This document shows, piece by piece, positions 10,721-21,960 of a stretch of DNA of 64,000 nt. The notes under the pieces are model-generated. The model was not told the origin of the DNA, did not search any database, and saw only the letters and a program-made list of their open reading frames with translations. Source of the DNA: Sisyra terminalis (taxonomy: Eukaryota > Arthropoda > Insecta > Neuroptera > Sisyridae); assembly GCA_958496175.1 (NCBI GenBank), contig OY292277.1, positions 52,773,050-52,837,049 on the forward strand. The letters run 5' to 3'. The translations under genes were made by a program, and so were the position numbers. Numbering within the stretch: the stretch's first letter is position 1; the number at the start of each line of letters is the position of its first letter.

Positions 10721-11910
10721 ATGCACTTACGTGGCGACGTCAAAAAATATGATACGATCTCCAAAAGCAAAAAAAAAAAACGTTACCCAATGTTTTAAAT
10801 TTCCTCCAATATTTTTGTTTAATTTAAACGCGAGATTTGTCCGCGATAAACGTGTGCATTGTGTGATTTATTGGACGGGAGAAATTTAAATATATTCTGA
10901 ATGGCATATTTTATGAGAGCTAATCCCGTTAATTTGCCCTGTATCGATGGTAATCTGGCGGGGATTTTCTTTTTTTTCCATCTGTAAGAAATCGCGGAAA
11001 TATGTATGAAAAATTCTGACCTCCTCGTCGGCGGAAAATGCTTTGGCCATTGAATCAATTTGAATAATCTTCGAGATATGAAAGCCTGTCATATTATTCA
11101 TGGAAAATATATAACGTGTAAATTCTTATCGACACATCTAATTTAAATACAATATCATTTTCATGAGCAATTTTTATTATATGAGCGAAATAAATCACAA
11201 GAAAAAGAGATTTTTTTTTCAATAATGTCAAGAAAAACACATTTGTATAGAACGGTTCGTTGGACTCTTATTTTTTTTTGTTATTAAAAATCTAAACACA
11301 AGAAAATTTCATCTTGGAAAACTTGACCTTTGATTTCACTTTGAAATCTCAACTTTTATTAAAATAAAAAAAAAACAGGAAAATCCTTATACTTCAAATA
11401 AAATTACATGGAATTGATAAATGCACAAGGATATCGTATCGTATCGAGTTTCGTTAAAAATAGACATTTTTTTTCACCTTTCTGATCCGGAAGAATGAAT
11501 TAGGGTAGACAGTCAAGGTCAAGGGATTCATTCGGAATTGGAAATCACGGGAAAACACGTGCTTCGATAAGCCTGGTCTTAACAAAATTTACATACCTAC
11601 CCTACCTATATGCTGTGGAGAATTGTAATAAATTTTCCGAGCCCAGCGAAAACGACCTCATTCTTATTGTATCCTCGAAGGGTTTTCATTAAGTTTAATT
11701 TAATAATTTATTACTTGAATTGACTGTTCAAACTAAAAAAAAAAAAAACTTTACAGGAGAATTGTTGATATTTTTCTTCAAAAAGAACAACCATAAATTA
11801 TTTCGGTGTTATTTATGTAGAGGTAAAAGAAAAAGAGTGATTTTATATCGAAATTAATGAGGCTACCAATACTTTTTGTATCAGAAATTTCCATACAATT
11901 CGAAGGATAC
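10721..11910. other. No recognisable gene
   Basis: Unique-looking AT-rich DNA with overlapping opposite-strand short frames (10819-11101) that match nothing known. No repeats or RNA genes were seen. Confidence 0.45.
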
Positions 11911-12034
11911 ATTGGTAAAAATATTCAGAGGACTAGGATCAAATAATAATCAGTCAAAACTATTACATGCGCATGTAATAAATAGTTTTGACTGATTATT
12001 ATTTGATCCTAGTCCTCTGAATATTTTTACCAAT
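11911..12034. repeat. Perfect 54-bp inverted repeat (hairpin)
   Basis: Arms 11911-11964 and 11981-12034 are exactly complementary over all 54 bases. The 16-bp spacer itself contains the palindrome ACATGCGCATGT. Zero mismatches in such AT-rich, decaying surroundings imply a recent origin, selection, or an assembly/cloning artefact. No target-site duplication was found. Confidence 0.9.
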
Positions 12035-12690
12035 TTATCATCATCGAGGATATGAAACTAAGGATCTAATGCAGCAAAAATTTCATTAATGACTCCATAA
12101 GAATAATAGTAAATAATTATTCTAAGAGTACTTGAAAATTTATGGAAAAGGAAGGTAAAAACTTGAAAACTTAGTAGGTTATAATTAATTTTTAAAATTT
12201 TTTACTTTCGGCTTTAGCAAAATAATTATTAATGCTCATATGAATTAATATTTTTTTTAAATATTTATTCGTCATTTAACAATTTTCTTAGTATTTAAAG
12301 CAGTGAGTAAAATTTCTCTTATTGAGTATACAATATATATAAGATATATTGCGGTCCACTTTATGTAGCATAATTTAATATAATAATATTATAAAAATCA
12401 TACCATAAATATAAATTTGAACAGCAGTTCAAACAAAAATATTCGTGACGTATTGCCCATCTTTTTTTCCCAAAATTCGACCAATTGTTAGTGGAAATTG
12501 CCATGCAAAGACCAGCATTGAGTAGAAGTTGATGTAATTTTGTGTTTCACCAAAACAACTCTTGAATTCACAAGTCTCTGATAATCTGGAATAAGTTCCA
12601 GGACTTGGGTTGAGAAGTTTTTATCCATCTTACTATTAGGACCAATAGTTTAGAATTGTCATCAAGCGATTGTTGAACCCAGACCGTTTA
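12035..12690. other. No recognisable gene
   Basis: AT-rich and featureless, apart from an AT-only stretch near 12320-12420. Confidence 0.4.
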
Positions 12691-12695
12691 GAATT

Positions 12696-12750
12696 TGATA
12701 ATTTTTTTGATAATTTTTTTGATAATTTTTTTGAGAATTTTTTGATAATT
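12696..12750. repeat. Short tandem repeat
   Basis: Four to five head-to-tail copies of a T-rich unit of about 15 bp built on TGATAATTTTTT. Confidence 0.7.
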
Positions 12751-12785
12751 AGGTGAAAATTGAGTACCTTAGTTTTACTAGATCA

Positions 12786-12952
12786 AGAAACGTATTTCGA
12801 TTGCCAAGCAATCTTCCTCAGTGGCCATCAAGTAGTTTGGATCACTCCGTAACTTGGATCACTTCGTTAATCATCACAAAGCAGTTACAGAGTGATCCAA
12901 ACTACTTGATGACGACTGAGGAAGATTGCTTGGCAATCGAAACACGTATCTG
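12786..12952. mobile_element. PLE-type palindrome with hammerhead motif in both arms
   Basis: Inverted arms 12788-12852 and 12886-12950 share GATTGCCAAGCAATC and GGATCACTC on opposite strands. The plus arm reads CTGAGGA (12916-12922, fits CUGANGA), stem II GATTGC/GCAATC (six perfect pairs, loop TTG), GAAAC (12939-12943), AC and then GTA, a complete type I hammerhead core with minimal stem III. The minus arm (12788-12821) has the same order with GAAAT and GTT. No PLE coding sequence is attached, so this is probably a solo inverted terminal repeat. Confidence 0.55.
12916..12950 (+). ncRNA. Hammerhead ribozyme motif
   Basis: The core boxes CUGANGA and GAAA flank a perfect 6-bp stem II. A-U and C-G form the minimal stem III, and GUA is the cleavage triplet. 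Stem I has only two clear pairs next to the core (AG before CTGAGGA with TC after GTA), so activity is uncertain. Confidence 0.5.
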
Positions 12953-12999
12953 GGCAATACGAGATCTTCAAACTTTGGTGCTCCTCTTTTGAATTTTTT

Positions 13000-14750
13000 C
13001 TCACTAGTACCAAAATTACCACTTTTAATTGATGAAACATATGACTCGTTTATTTTGAAAGTGGCGTAAGTCCATGGGGATTCTTCTTCTTGTAACTAGA
13101 ACAAAGTATGTTAATTATTTAACTGCTCAGTTTTCACAAATTACTGATTTCATTTTAGTTTTTAACAAAAATGCCAATTATTCCCTCCTCCTTAGAATCT
13201 TATGTTTCTATGGTTAAAAATGATAATACTATAGGCATTGTTCTTGAAATGGACTTAACTCACTTTCAAAATAAACGACGCGTATTTCTGTTATATTTTA
13301 CATATGAATTGATATTCATTAGTTGCATTTTTCGTAGAGTTGGACCAATAAAATATAGAAAACATAAGAAAAAAAAACTCTGAAATTTTAGTTTGATTAT
13401 TTTTCCTTCTATTCCAAAAAAAAAAAAACTTTTGGTAAACATTTTTGTCGCATTCACTTCTGCAACAAACTGCACATTATCAATGTAAACATTGCAATAT
13501 TTTTCAAATGCTCAAATAATTCGCATTACTTTCGTTTAAACAAGGAAAACTTTGATCAGATGAAAATTTACAAATAAAACACTTTGTCTTAGCATTTCCT
13601 CAAAAAAGAAAAACCCGAATGAAATAAACATGAAAACATTTTCTCAATTGAAAATGAAAGTAAAGTTATTACAATTTTTATTTAAAACTTCAATAAATTT
13701 TCCATTCCATGTAAAATGATACAATCACATCACTTGAACACAAGGGAGCAAATAGCCAAACTTTTCATCTTTCCACCCTTAAAATTTCTGCATTTCCGCC
13801 AGTTACGGCAATTCGTATCGCCACGCCAACGTCTCAAACTATTCACAAATAAAAATACTTTCAATTGCATACGTTTTTGCATCATAATATGCAAATCGGG
13901 CGACGTCAAGTTCAAACTCCGGTTGCGACCCACGCAAAATCGAATTGATTTCATTGCAAACCTATGCCAAACGTTTCTCATAGATCAAGAATTTGGTGCA
14001 TAACAACTATATAGTGCAACCGAAGAAAATAAATAAAACTTCAATAAAATATTCCAAGTCCATTTGGTTTATTAATTAATTTCTTTGAGAAAAATACCTC
14101 TTTTACTTTAAATTTCATCAGTTTCTTTTCCAGAAATTTAAAACATGCATAGAATAAACCATTTCTTTGACTTTTAGTTTGTAATATAGGTTTGCCATAT
14201 AAATAACAATAGCGTTGATAATTCACCCCTTTGAAATGTAGTCGTGTACATGGCGACGAATCGTAAATTTCATTTTATTCAGTTTTATATTAAAGTTGTA
14301 ACTATTGCAATTTTCCCGTGTGTGTAATTTATGTTGTATGCAAATTGTTTGTTTTGTTCTATTAAAATATTTGCTTGTTTCACCCAAGCTTTATTGCACA
14401 CAATTTCCCACACTATTGAGGAAAATTGTTTCAATTTAGTTTCAATCAAACCAGCTAGTGTGTGTTGGATAAATTGGAGGAAAAATGAATTTAATTCATT
14501 GTTGCACATGAGGTGAACTTAATCATTCATAAAGTATAGAGGAAAAAAAAATTTGCTGAAAAAATCCTGTTATTAACTTTCGTTGAAATGAAACAGAAAA
14601 GTCTAGACGTAAGTAGTTAGTTTACTTATGAATACATATGGGGGAAAATTTAACCAGAAAGTAGGAAAATATGCAATTTTTTCTATAGGAAACTAATAAA
14701 TTAATAAGATGAAAAAAATCGTTAAAGATACTAAAATTAGGTGAAGAATA
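13000..14750. other. No confident gene
   Basis: Contains overlapping ATG-started frames on both strands at 13716-14003 (95 codons, plus) and 13730-13981 (83 codons, minus) in slightly GC-richer DNA. Both are rich in basic residues and resemble no family I know. At most one can be real and possibly neither is. The remainder is AT-rich and featureless. Confidence 0.35.
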
Positions 14751-14756
14751 AACTGG

Positions 14757-16312
14757 CCCAAAAAAATTGACTATTTTTTTTTTTGAAAAGTACATCGAAA
14801 ATATTGTTCAAGGTGACAAAAAAAAAATTATCGGAAAAGTTTGTGCCCTTAATATTAATATTAAGAGGTCTATCATCTTTAATTTCGATTTTTTATTTGT
14901 GCTTCCATTTTTGCGTCAATGCTGTCAAACTATCAAAGTAAAAAAATTAATCTGCACATATTTTTATAGAAAATTAAATTCCCTACAAAAAACGTCTCAA
15001 TGAAAATTTTTGCCAGACACGCCGTTTCCGAATAATCAAGCTTCAGACATTGATATAATTTTTAGATTTGTCTTCTTTATTTTGGAATTTTGTAACTAGC
15101 GAACAAATAAATATATAGAAATTATCAATATAGATTCTTGAAGGCAATTTAATGCTCTACAAAAAAAGTATCTTAACGTTTTTACCTTAAGTTACTTTTT
15201 CAAAGTTGGTTCAACAACGAAAAAAACCATTAATTAAATTTTTTCTTCAACTTTTATTGTCAACAACTTTTGAAAAAATTATTTTATGAGAAAACATTAA
15301 GAGACCTTTTTTGTAGAACATATAATTCCCTTCTAGAATCTATATTGTTCATTTCTATATATTAATTTGTTCGATAGTTACAAAATTCCAAAATAAAGAA
15401 GCCAAATCTAATAATTATTAACATTGTTGGTATTCTTATCCAATTTATTATGCATTAATGATTTTTATTTTATGGATACTTTTTAATATTTGATGTTTTT
15501 ATTAAATTTGTTTACAACGTTTCGCCACTTTTGCAGCTTCTTCAGGTACTATAAATTATATAAAATTATATCAATGTCTGAAGCTTGATTATTCGGAAAC
15601 GGTGTGTCTGGCAAAAATTTTCAAAGAAACGTTTTTTGTAGGGAATTTAATTTTTGTCTTCTTTATTTTGGAATTTTGTAACTAACGAATACATAAATAT
15701 ATAGAAATGAGCACTATATATTCTTAAAGAAAATTTAATGCTCTACAAAAAAGGTCTCTTAACGTTTTTACATAAAGTTACTCTTTCAAAATTGGATTAA
15801 CAACGAAAAAAACAATAATTTAATTTTTCCTTCAACTTTAATTGTGAATAACTTTTGAAAAAGTGATTTTATGTAAAAACGTTAAAAGACCTTTTTTGTA
15901 GAACATTAAATTCGCTTCAAGAATCTATATTGTTCATTTCTATATATTTATTTGTTCGTTAGTTATAAAATTCCAAAATTAAGATGATAAATCTAAAAAT
16001 TATATCAATGTCTGAAGCTTGATTATTAAAAACGGCAGGTCTGGCAAAAATTTTTTAAGAAGACCTTTTTTGTAAGAAATTTTGTTTTTTATAAATATAT
16101 GTGCAGATGAATTTTTTTACCTTGATAGTTTGACAGCATCGACGCAAAAATGAAAGCACAAATAAAAAATCGAAATTAAAAATGATAGACCTCTTAACAT
16201 TAATATTAAGGGCTCAAAGGGCTCAAACCTTCCCGATTTTTTTTTTGTCACCAAGAACAAAATTTTCGATTTACTTTTAAAAAAAAATATTTAATTTTTG
16301 GCCGTCTAGTGA
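14757..16312. mobile_element. Large multi-level foldback element
   Basis: The outer arms (about 14757-15080 and 15990-16312) are inverted copies, with TTAATATTAATATTAAG and the ATCGAAAATTT region occurring on both sides. Inside are further palindromes built on GCTCTACAAAAAAGGT and GTAGAACATTAAATT around the axis TTTTGAAAAAGTGATTTTATG (near 15255 and 15860). The ends are near CTGGCCCAAAAA and TTTTTGGCCGTC, and no clean target-site duplication was found. No transposase is present. The middle is split by PLE-like sequence at about 15420-15560. Confidence 0.65.
15505..15560 (-). mobile_element. PLE terminal fragment, degenerate hammerhead
   Basis: On the minus strand: CTGAAGA (15539-15545), stem II GCTGC/GTGGC (two G-U pairs), GAAAC (15519-15523) and GTTGTA. 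This keeps the order of the other PLE motifs, but stem I does not form. It lies between two foldback segments, so it appears to be an insertion. Confidence 0.4.
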
Positions 16313-16957
16313 GGAATATTTCATTTTAGTTAAAATGTATTCTTTATTCTTCCAATAAATTCAATATCTAATGTAATTTAACAATTAATTTAACTATAAA
16401 CATTTTTTCCCGAATTTTATTCGGGAAGTTTTAAGTTATTATTTATTTATTTTTATTTTCAAAATTCCTTTTTGGAATTATCATTGTAATTTTACTCCAA
16501 ATTTTTGAAAAGCAATCACTAATAAATCCCCAAATTTTCTATAGTCTAAGAGTTAATAAATTTGGTTAGTTAGTCTTTAGTTCAACAATACATATACGCA
16601 ATGTACGCTAATATATTGCTTTATGGATCCAAAAATTTATGAATGAAAATTTAAAACCTCCCTTTTTTTAACTCCTTGCACTTCACTACGCGATACTAGA
16701 AAAAGAAGACAAAAATTTGAGTACTTAAATATACGAGTGTCAGAAGAAGACAGATTAATAAAAGATAGTCTCAAATATTTCATTAAAGGATGAAAAAAAT
16801 CATTTTTGAGATGTCACTCATAGTAAAAATTTAGTGCCTAAATATACACATGTTAGAAAAAGACAGGTAAGTGAAGGTAGGTTAAAATTTTCACTCGTAG
16901 ATCGAGGAAGCCATGATTAGGGCGTCGCATATAGTGAAAAAAAGACTGCATCAATTT
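16313..16957. other. No recognisable gene
   Basis: AT-rich. Around 16730-16900 two loosely similar stretches (AATATACGAGTGTCAGAAGA and AATATACACATGTTAGAAAA) suggest a decayed duplication of about 120 bp. Confidence 0.35.
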
Positions 16958-17216
16958 GGGTGTCAATATGCGTAAGTGGGAGAGAAATGCAGCTACGTGC
17001 AAGGGCAGAACCAAATATTGCATTCATAGATCCGAGGAATTTATGAATGAAATCGCAGGCGCTCAGTGCAACAATGCGGAAGTAAATTCCTTTCGTTTGT
17101 ACGCACTCGTATTGTGCGTAAAATTGCATAGTGACCTACTTTTGGATTATGAATGAAATGCTTGGATCGACCCTTGCCTATTTGCGTTTCTCTCACACTT
17201 ATACATTTTGACACCC
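16958..17216. mobile_element. Small MITE-like inverted-repeat element
   Basis: Terminal inverted repeats start GGGTGTCAATATGCGTAAGT (left) and, read from the right end inward, GGGTGTCAAAATGTATAAGT. The similarity continues for about 90 bp (GAGAGAAA, GCAAGGG, CATTCATA). Length is about 259 bp and there is no coding potential. No target-site duplication could be matched, so the superfamily is not assigned. Confidence 0.5.
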
Positions 17217-18040
17217 TTTTACTCTCTCTTTTCGAATTACTAGTTGATATATGAGCTTTTTGTATTATTTGACCTACTTTGATATTTAAACGGTTTCTCA
17301 TATTATATAGTAGATAGCCGATACCTGCAACTTCGTCTGCGTGGCGTCGATAGGTAGTTCTCATGAAATTCCAAAATTTCGAAGAATTTTTTTTTAAAAA
17401 ATTGTTATTTTAAACAAATAAATAATGTTATTTTCGAGAAAAAAAATACCATCTTAGGTCGCTGAATTCTTAATCAAAATTAATATCTCATGAGAATTAC
17501 CGATAGGTTGATAATAATTTCTTTTTTTAGACTTTCTATCAGTCGAAATATTACGAATTTTCTAATCTATAAGGCCATATCGTTTTGGTTTTATAATACG
17601 GAAAAAAATACATTAATTTTTATGAATATTCATTGGCAAAGCATTTGGAAACTCATAAAACTTATTACCAAAATTTCGAGTTGGTACTTCTGGCTTTTAT
17701 TTATTTATTTTCTCAATATTGTCAATTTCAGCATCCTTTTTTATATTTTCTTAAACAAAGTTTTAATGGCATTAAAGCAAGAAAACCACAATCATTCATA
17801 CTATATTCGTCTTACTCTTTGTCATATGGAAGTTATGCATTCCAGGATGGAATTGATAATTGACCCAGTCTTGACCCATTCCTGTCGAGACTTTATTTTT
17901 TATAGTTTTAAAAATTTAAAATATCTAAGGAATGATAAGAGGAGAAATACGTAATACTTAGTATTTAAAACTGTACCTAGTTAGCATTTATTGGAGCTAA
18001 TGTAGCAGTAAAGGATTCTTAGTGATTTTCACTAAAAGTA
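17217..18040. other. Unassigned; long AT-rich ORF
   Basis: An ATG-started plus frame at 17490-17954 (154 codons) is long for this composition. Its product is mostly Ile, Phe, Leu and Tyr with no recognised domain. A second overlapping frame (17633-17863) is equally open. I treat both as composition-driven and see no other feature. Confidence 0.25.
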
Positions 18041-18048
18041 AATTTTCC

Positions 18049-19300
18049 TCAACTATAACCTCCTAAAAATTTGCCAAAATATCGAGCAATTACCTTATGA
18101 ACTGGGAATCCTACCAAAGTTATCTCTTCAGAACTGGAAAGAAGTCCAAGTTTGTAGGAACCAAGTGCTAGAATTCCTGAATTTCCTGAATTTCCTACTA
18201 TTAATTTGGTTCGTGAAGAATCCTCAACTCCATCTATTTTCGTAATTTTAATTTCAATTTTCATGAACGTAAATTAAGATGGGTCCTGAAATTTCTTTTT
18301 TCATAGGAATCAGATCGATCTTCAAATCCAAGATCATTAAAAGTCGTTTATTAATAATCATCTTGGATTTTAAGACCAAAGTAATGAAATGAATCGATAA
18401 AAGCTTCAACAGCAATCCCTGAATTGGTTTCATTCGGAAATTTGGTGAATGATTTTCTTGTTGTTTTAATTTTAAGTTTTATATCAAATTTTCCATCCAT
18501 TGTAACCAAACGAAGATGTCCTGTCCATGATGGCTCGATTAAATTCCAATCAGAAGCCCCATATCGTCGATTAGTAGATCGTGGAGGAATATTTGCCAGG
18601 CAAAAAAAATTTCATCACAAAAATTGCTATTCTCTTCCTCACTACTGCATACCTGGATACCTGAAATATGCACTTGATAAAAGAGTAAACAACAAGGTCA
18701 CTATATTCATGAATATGTACAGATGAGCTTTTGGTAAAATATCAGGTCTTAAACTAAAATTAGCATGGTGGTTCTTTGTCATGATAATAAGGCCTACAAT
18801 AATCTACCGTTTGGTGGTTAAAAGTAGAACAAATGTCAACTCCAGAAGATTGAAAACAATGCTAAGGAAGACCTGTCATTTGGTATTACTGAAGCCATTT
18901 GTATCACTATAATTACAGATCCTCCCCCTTGATAATCTTTGTCTAAATGACCACAAAGAAGATATTATATAGACTCCAAATTAACAACTTATTTTTCTTC
19001 CATTACGTATTCATCAATGGTTTTTGCGATATCATTTTTCATGGGTTACTTAAGATAACAATAACTAAAGACCTTCAAACCAAAATTTGGGACACACCAG
19101 AATAAGCCATGTCAATGACTATTTGAACTTCTGGGTCTTTTGAAACTATACTAAGTCCAAAAGACGATTGGTAAGAGTAAAATAATGATGAATTGAAGTT
19201 AATAAACGATGGGGTGGATGCTGAAATATGGGGAGAAAAATCCAGAAAATGAATAGTACTAGGTCTGGAAAAAATGTCAACAGTATTTACGAGTAGATAT
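18049..19300 (-). pseudogene. Eroded unrecognised coding relic
   Basis: Read on the minus strand, several stretches look like diverged protein sequence broken by stops and frame changes. About 19080-19290 gives a 70-residue open piece including DPEVQIVIDMAYSGVS. About 18780-18900 includes GVDICSTFNHQTVDYCRPYY. About 18380-18590 includes YGASDWNLIEPSWTGHLRL and DGKFDIKLKIKTTRKS. 18049-18264 starts at an ATG and ends GFPVHKVIARYFGKFLGGYS. The order is consistent with one decayed gene of more than 300 residues, but I cannot name the family. It might instead be exons of different genes or a retro-copy. Confidence 0.35.
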
Positions 19301-20200
19301 CTACGCTATCATCGTAGACCTATAGAAAAATACGAGGAGAAAATATCATAATAAAATAATTAGGGTCATTTTTGATAGCCAAGCTGCAATTAAGGGGATC
19401 AAGTCGATAAAACAAACTCAAAACTAGTTAGGGAATTGAAAAAATTCTTCACAGTTGGCAGTAGCCAATAAAGAAGCAATTGCATTGGTATTTGAGGGCA
19501 ATTTGGTATTAAAGGTAACGAGAAAACAGATAAGCTTATAATGGCAGAATAAAGTATTTTAGGGGTCCAGAATCAGCCATAGGGGTACCGATGGACTAAA
19601 AATGAACCAAAAAAATTTTAGAATAATTCTTCAAGAGAAAATTTTTTAAAGGTTGTAAAAAAACCCTCTGAAATACCAAAAGAAATAACTTCTTCTTTCA
19701 GAAACGCAGGTGGCAGCAATTTGAGAAAATATCTCCAAATCTTAGGGAAAATTACTGAGTTAAAAGTATTTTAAAATTGTGTTTATAGTTGATAATATCA
19801 TTTTTATTTTTAAAGGAATCAATAGAATTTTATGTCATCAATTTAACGGGTATCTTCTTTTGAATTTGAATTCATTTCATTAATACTACCTCTATAATCT
19901 TAGCATTACACTTTTGTAATTAAAAAAAATAACTTCAAAATACTTTGGTGTTTTTTTTTGTCTTTCAAGAATTCTGGAAAAAAATTTTTTCAATATGATA
20001 TTTTTCCAGGAAAACGCTATGTAGTAATAATTTGACGCCTAAATCATTTAGAAGAAATACGGTAAAGAAGAGGATACTGTCATCCACGATTTAATTGCTC
20101 TGCGATGATTCTAAAATATCTAATTTCTCATGGATCCCTTTAATATGAGCTGAAAAACTTAGTAAAGATCCAATTGGTGGTTTCTAAGATTTATCTCAGA
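19301..20200. other. No recognisable gene
   Basis: AT-rich. It may include the 5' part of the minus-strand relic, but no convincing open stretch is seen. Confidence 0.35.
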
Positions 20201-20209
20201 AATTTGAAG

Positions 20210-21960
20210 AAAATTGAATCTAAAAACAAAGCTGAAGTCCTAGAATTTATTTAAGAAGCAGTCTAGAGGAACTTTTAGGCCTCCAAGACAATTCAGAAGA
20301 AGAAAGGAGTGGTTAAAATATTATTTCTGCAGAAAAAAAAAACAATCAAAAGAATTTCAGTAAAGATAAGTAAGAAAAAATCGAATAAAAAGTCTTCAAT
20401 TTTAAGAGTTTTAAAGCTTAAATTTCTTAGGACTTAAGGGTGGATCACCGTCAGAAAAAAAAATAGATTTTTTTTCTTCCATAAATGTCTTTTTATAACA
20501 TTCAAGAATAACGTGTTAAAAGGATTTGTCGATATATTATATGATCTTGGAATAGCTGACTAATGTATTTTCACTGATAATAATTGAATAAATTGATAAT
20601 AACATAAAAAGATATCTTAAAAAAACTTTAAATGCGTTTTTCTCGAAATCAAATTTTTAAAACTGGGAGACAAGATTTCTCAGAAACTGTCTTAAGGATT
20701 GACTTGAAACTGGATAGTGTTATATTTTAACACGTCTTCTTGGTACTGAACCTCTTAATTGGCCAAACATCACCCCCCTCAAAGTGGGAGAGGGGAAAAG
20801 GTCCAAAAAAAGGTCGTTTTTTTTAACTTTTTTTTCAAAGTCGCGCTATTTTGTGAATTTTCAACTTTTTTCGAATTTTCGAGATTCAGTACCAAGAAGA
20901 GACATTATCAAAACCTATATTCTTTGGAAAATTATGATCCGACTTCCGGTTTCTGAGAAAACTTGTCTTCCGTTTGCCTCCTCATTCTTGAGAACCCTTT
21001 TTCAAAGCGCTGTAAAAGGGGGAGGAAGGGGGTACATATCGGGGCAAATAAAAAAAAATAGTTCAAATATTCAACTTTTACATGCCGAAGACCGTTTTTT
21101 AATATCTCTAAAAAAATGGCAGCAGTTTTAAAAAAGTCATTTTTTTTTACGTTCTGACGGTGATCCACACTTAAGAATAGCTTTCCAAAGCGAAAAAGAA
21201 CTAAGCTTTTTTTGAGCAGAAAGTATAAAATTGATTTTTTGTTAGACAAAAATTGTCCGCAAAATTTCTTTGCCCAAAAAATTGTTTCCAATTTTGTATT
21301 TCAATAGAATTGTACCCATCTTCGCTTGTATAAAACTAAAATTTTTGTACTTTAAAAAAATCAATGCATAATATTCAAGAAGTGAAACACTACCGTAATC
21401 AAGACAAAAGCTTATATTTCTGAAGACTTAAGAACAGTTGTTCCAAAGCGAAAAGGAACTAAGCTTTTTTGGAAAAAAGAGTATAAAGTTGATTTTTTGT
21501 TAGCCAAAAATTGTCCACAAATTTTCGAATTTATTTAAGATGTAATCCAGAGGAATTTTTAGGCCTCCAAGACAATGAAGAAGAAGAAAGGATTGGTTAA
21601 AAGATTATTTCTGTAAAAAAAAAACCGTCAATAGAATTTCAGTGAAGATAAGAAACAAAAATTGAACGAAAAGTTTTCAATTTTTAGAGTTTCAAAGCTT
21701 AAATTTCTGAGGACTTAAGAACAGTTGTTTCAAGAAGAACAAGAACTAAGCTTTTTTGGAGAAAAGAGTATAAAGTTGATTTTTTGTTGGACAAAAATTG
21801 TCCATAAAATTCCTTTCCTCAAAAAATTGTTTCCAATTTTTATTTCAATAGAATTGTGCCAATCTTTGCCTGTAAAAAACCAGGACATTTATACTTCAAA
21901 AAAAATAAATCAATGCATAATATTCAAGATGTGAAACACTACCGTAATCAAGACAATCAT
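20210..21960. repeat. Tandem repeat region of about 0.3-0.5 kb units
   Basis: Three related copies of GACTTAAGAACAGTTG followed by AAAGGAACTAAGCTTTTTT lie near 21175, 21425 and 21717. GGCCTCCAAGACAAT occurs near 20280 and 21565. CACTACCGTAATCAAGACAA occurs near 21390 and 21935. The first copy is split by the piggyBac-type MITE. No coding sequence was recognised. Confidence 0.65.
20434..21174. mobile_element. piggyBac-type MITE with TTAA duplication
   Basis: Element 20438-21170 is flanked by TTAA at 20434-20437 and 21171-21174. Terminal inverted repeats are GGGTGGATCACCGTCAGAA (left) and GTGTGGATCACCGTCAGAA (right, read inward). The paralogous uninterrupted repeats near 21425 and 21715 read GACTTAAGAACAG with a single TTAA, which shows the pre-insertion site. 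An internal 16-bp inverted repeat, TCTTCTTGGTACTGAA, lies at 20735-20750 and 20885-20900. No transposase is present, so it would be non-autonomous. Confidence 0.85.

Noticed and set aside
13716..14003. Two overlapping opposite-strand frames as genes
   Set aside because: Neither shows a recognised domain, and mutual overlap at this length is expected in a locally GC-richer stretch.
17490..17954. 154-codon ATG frame as a membrane protein gene
   Set aside because: Hydrophobicity follows from T-rich codons; an overlapping frame is equally open and no homology or gene context supports it.
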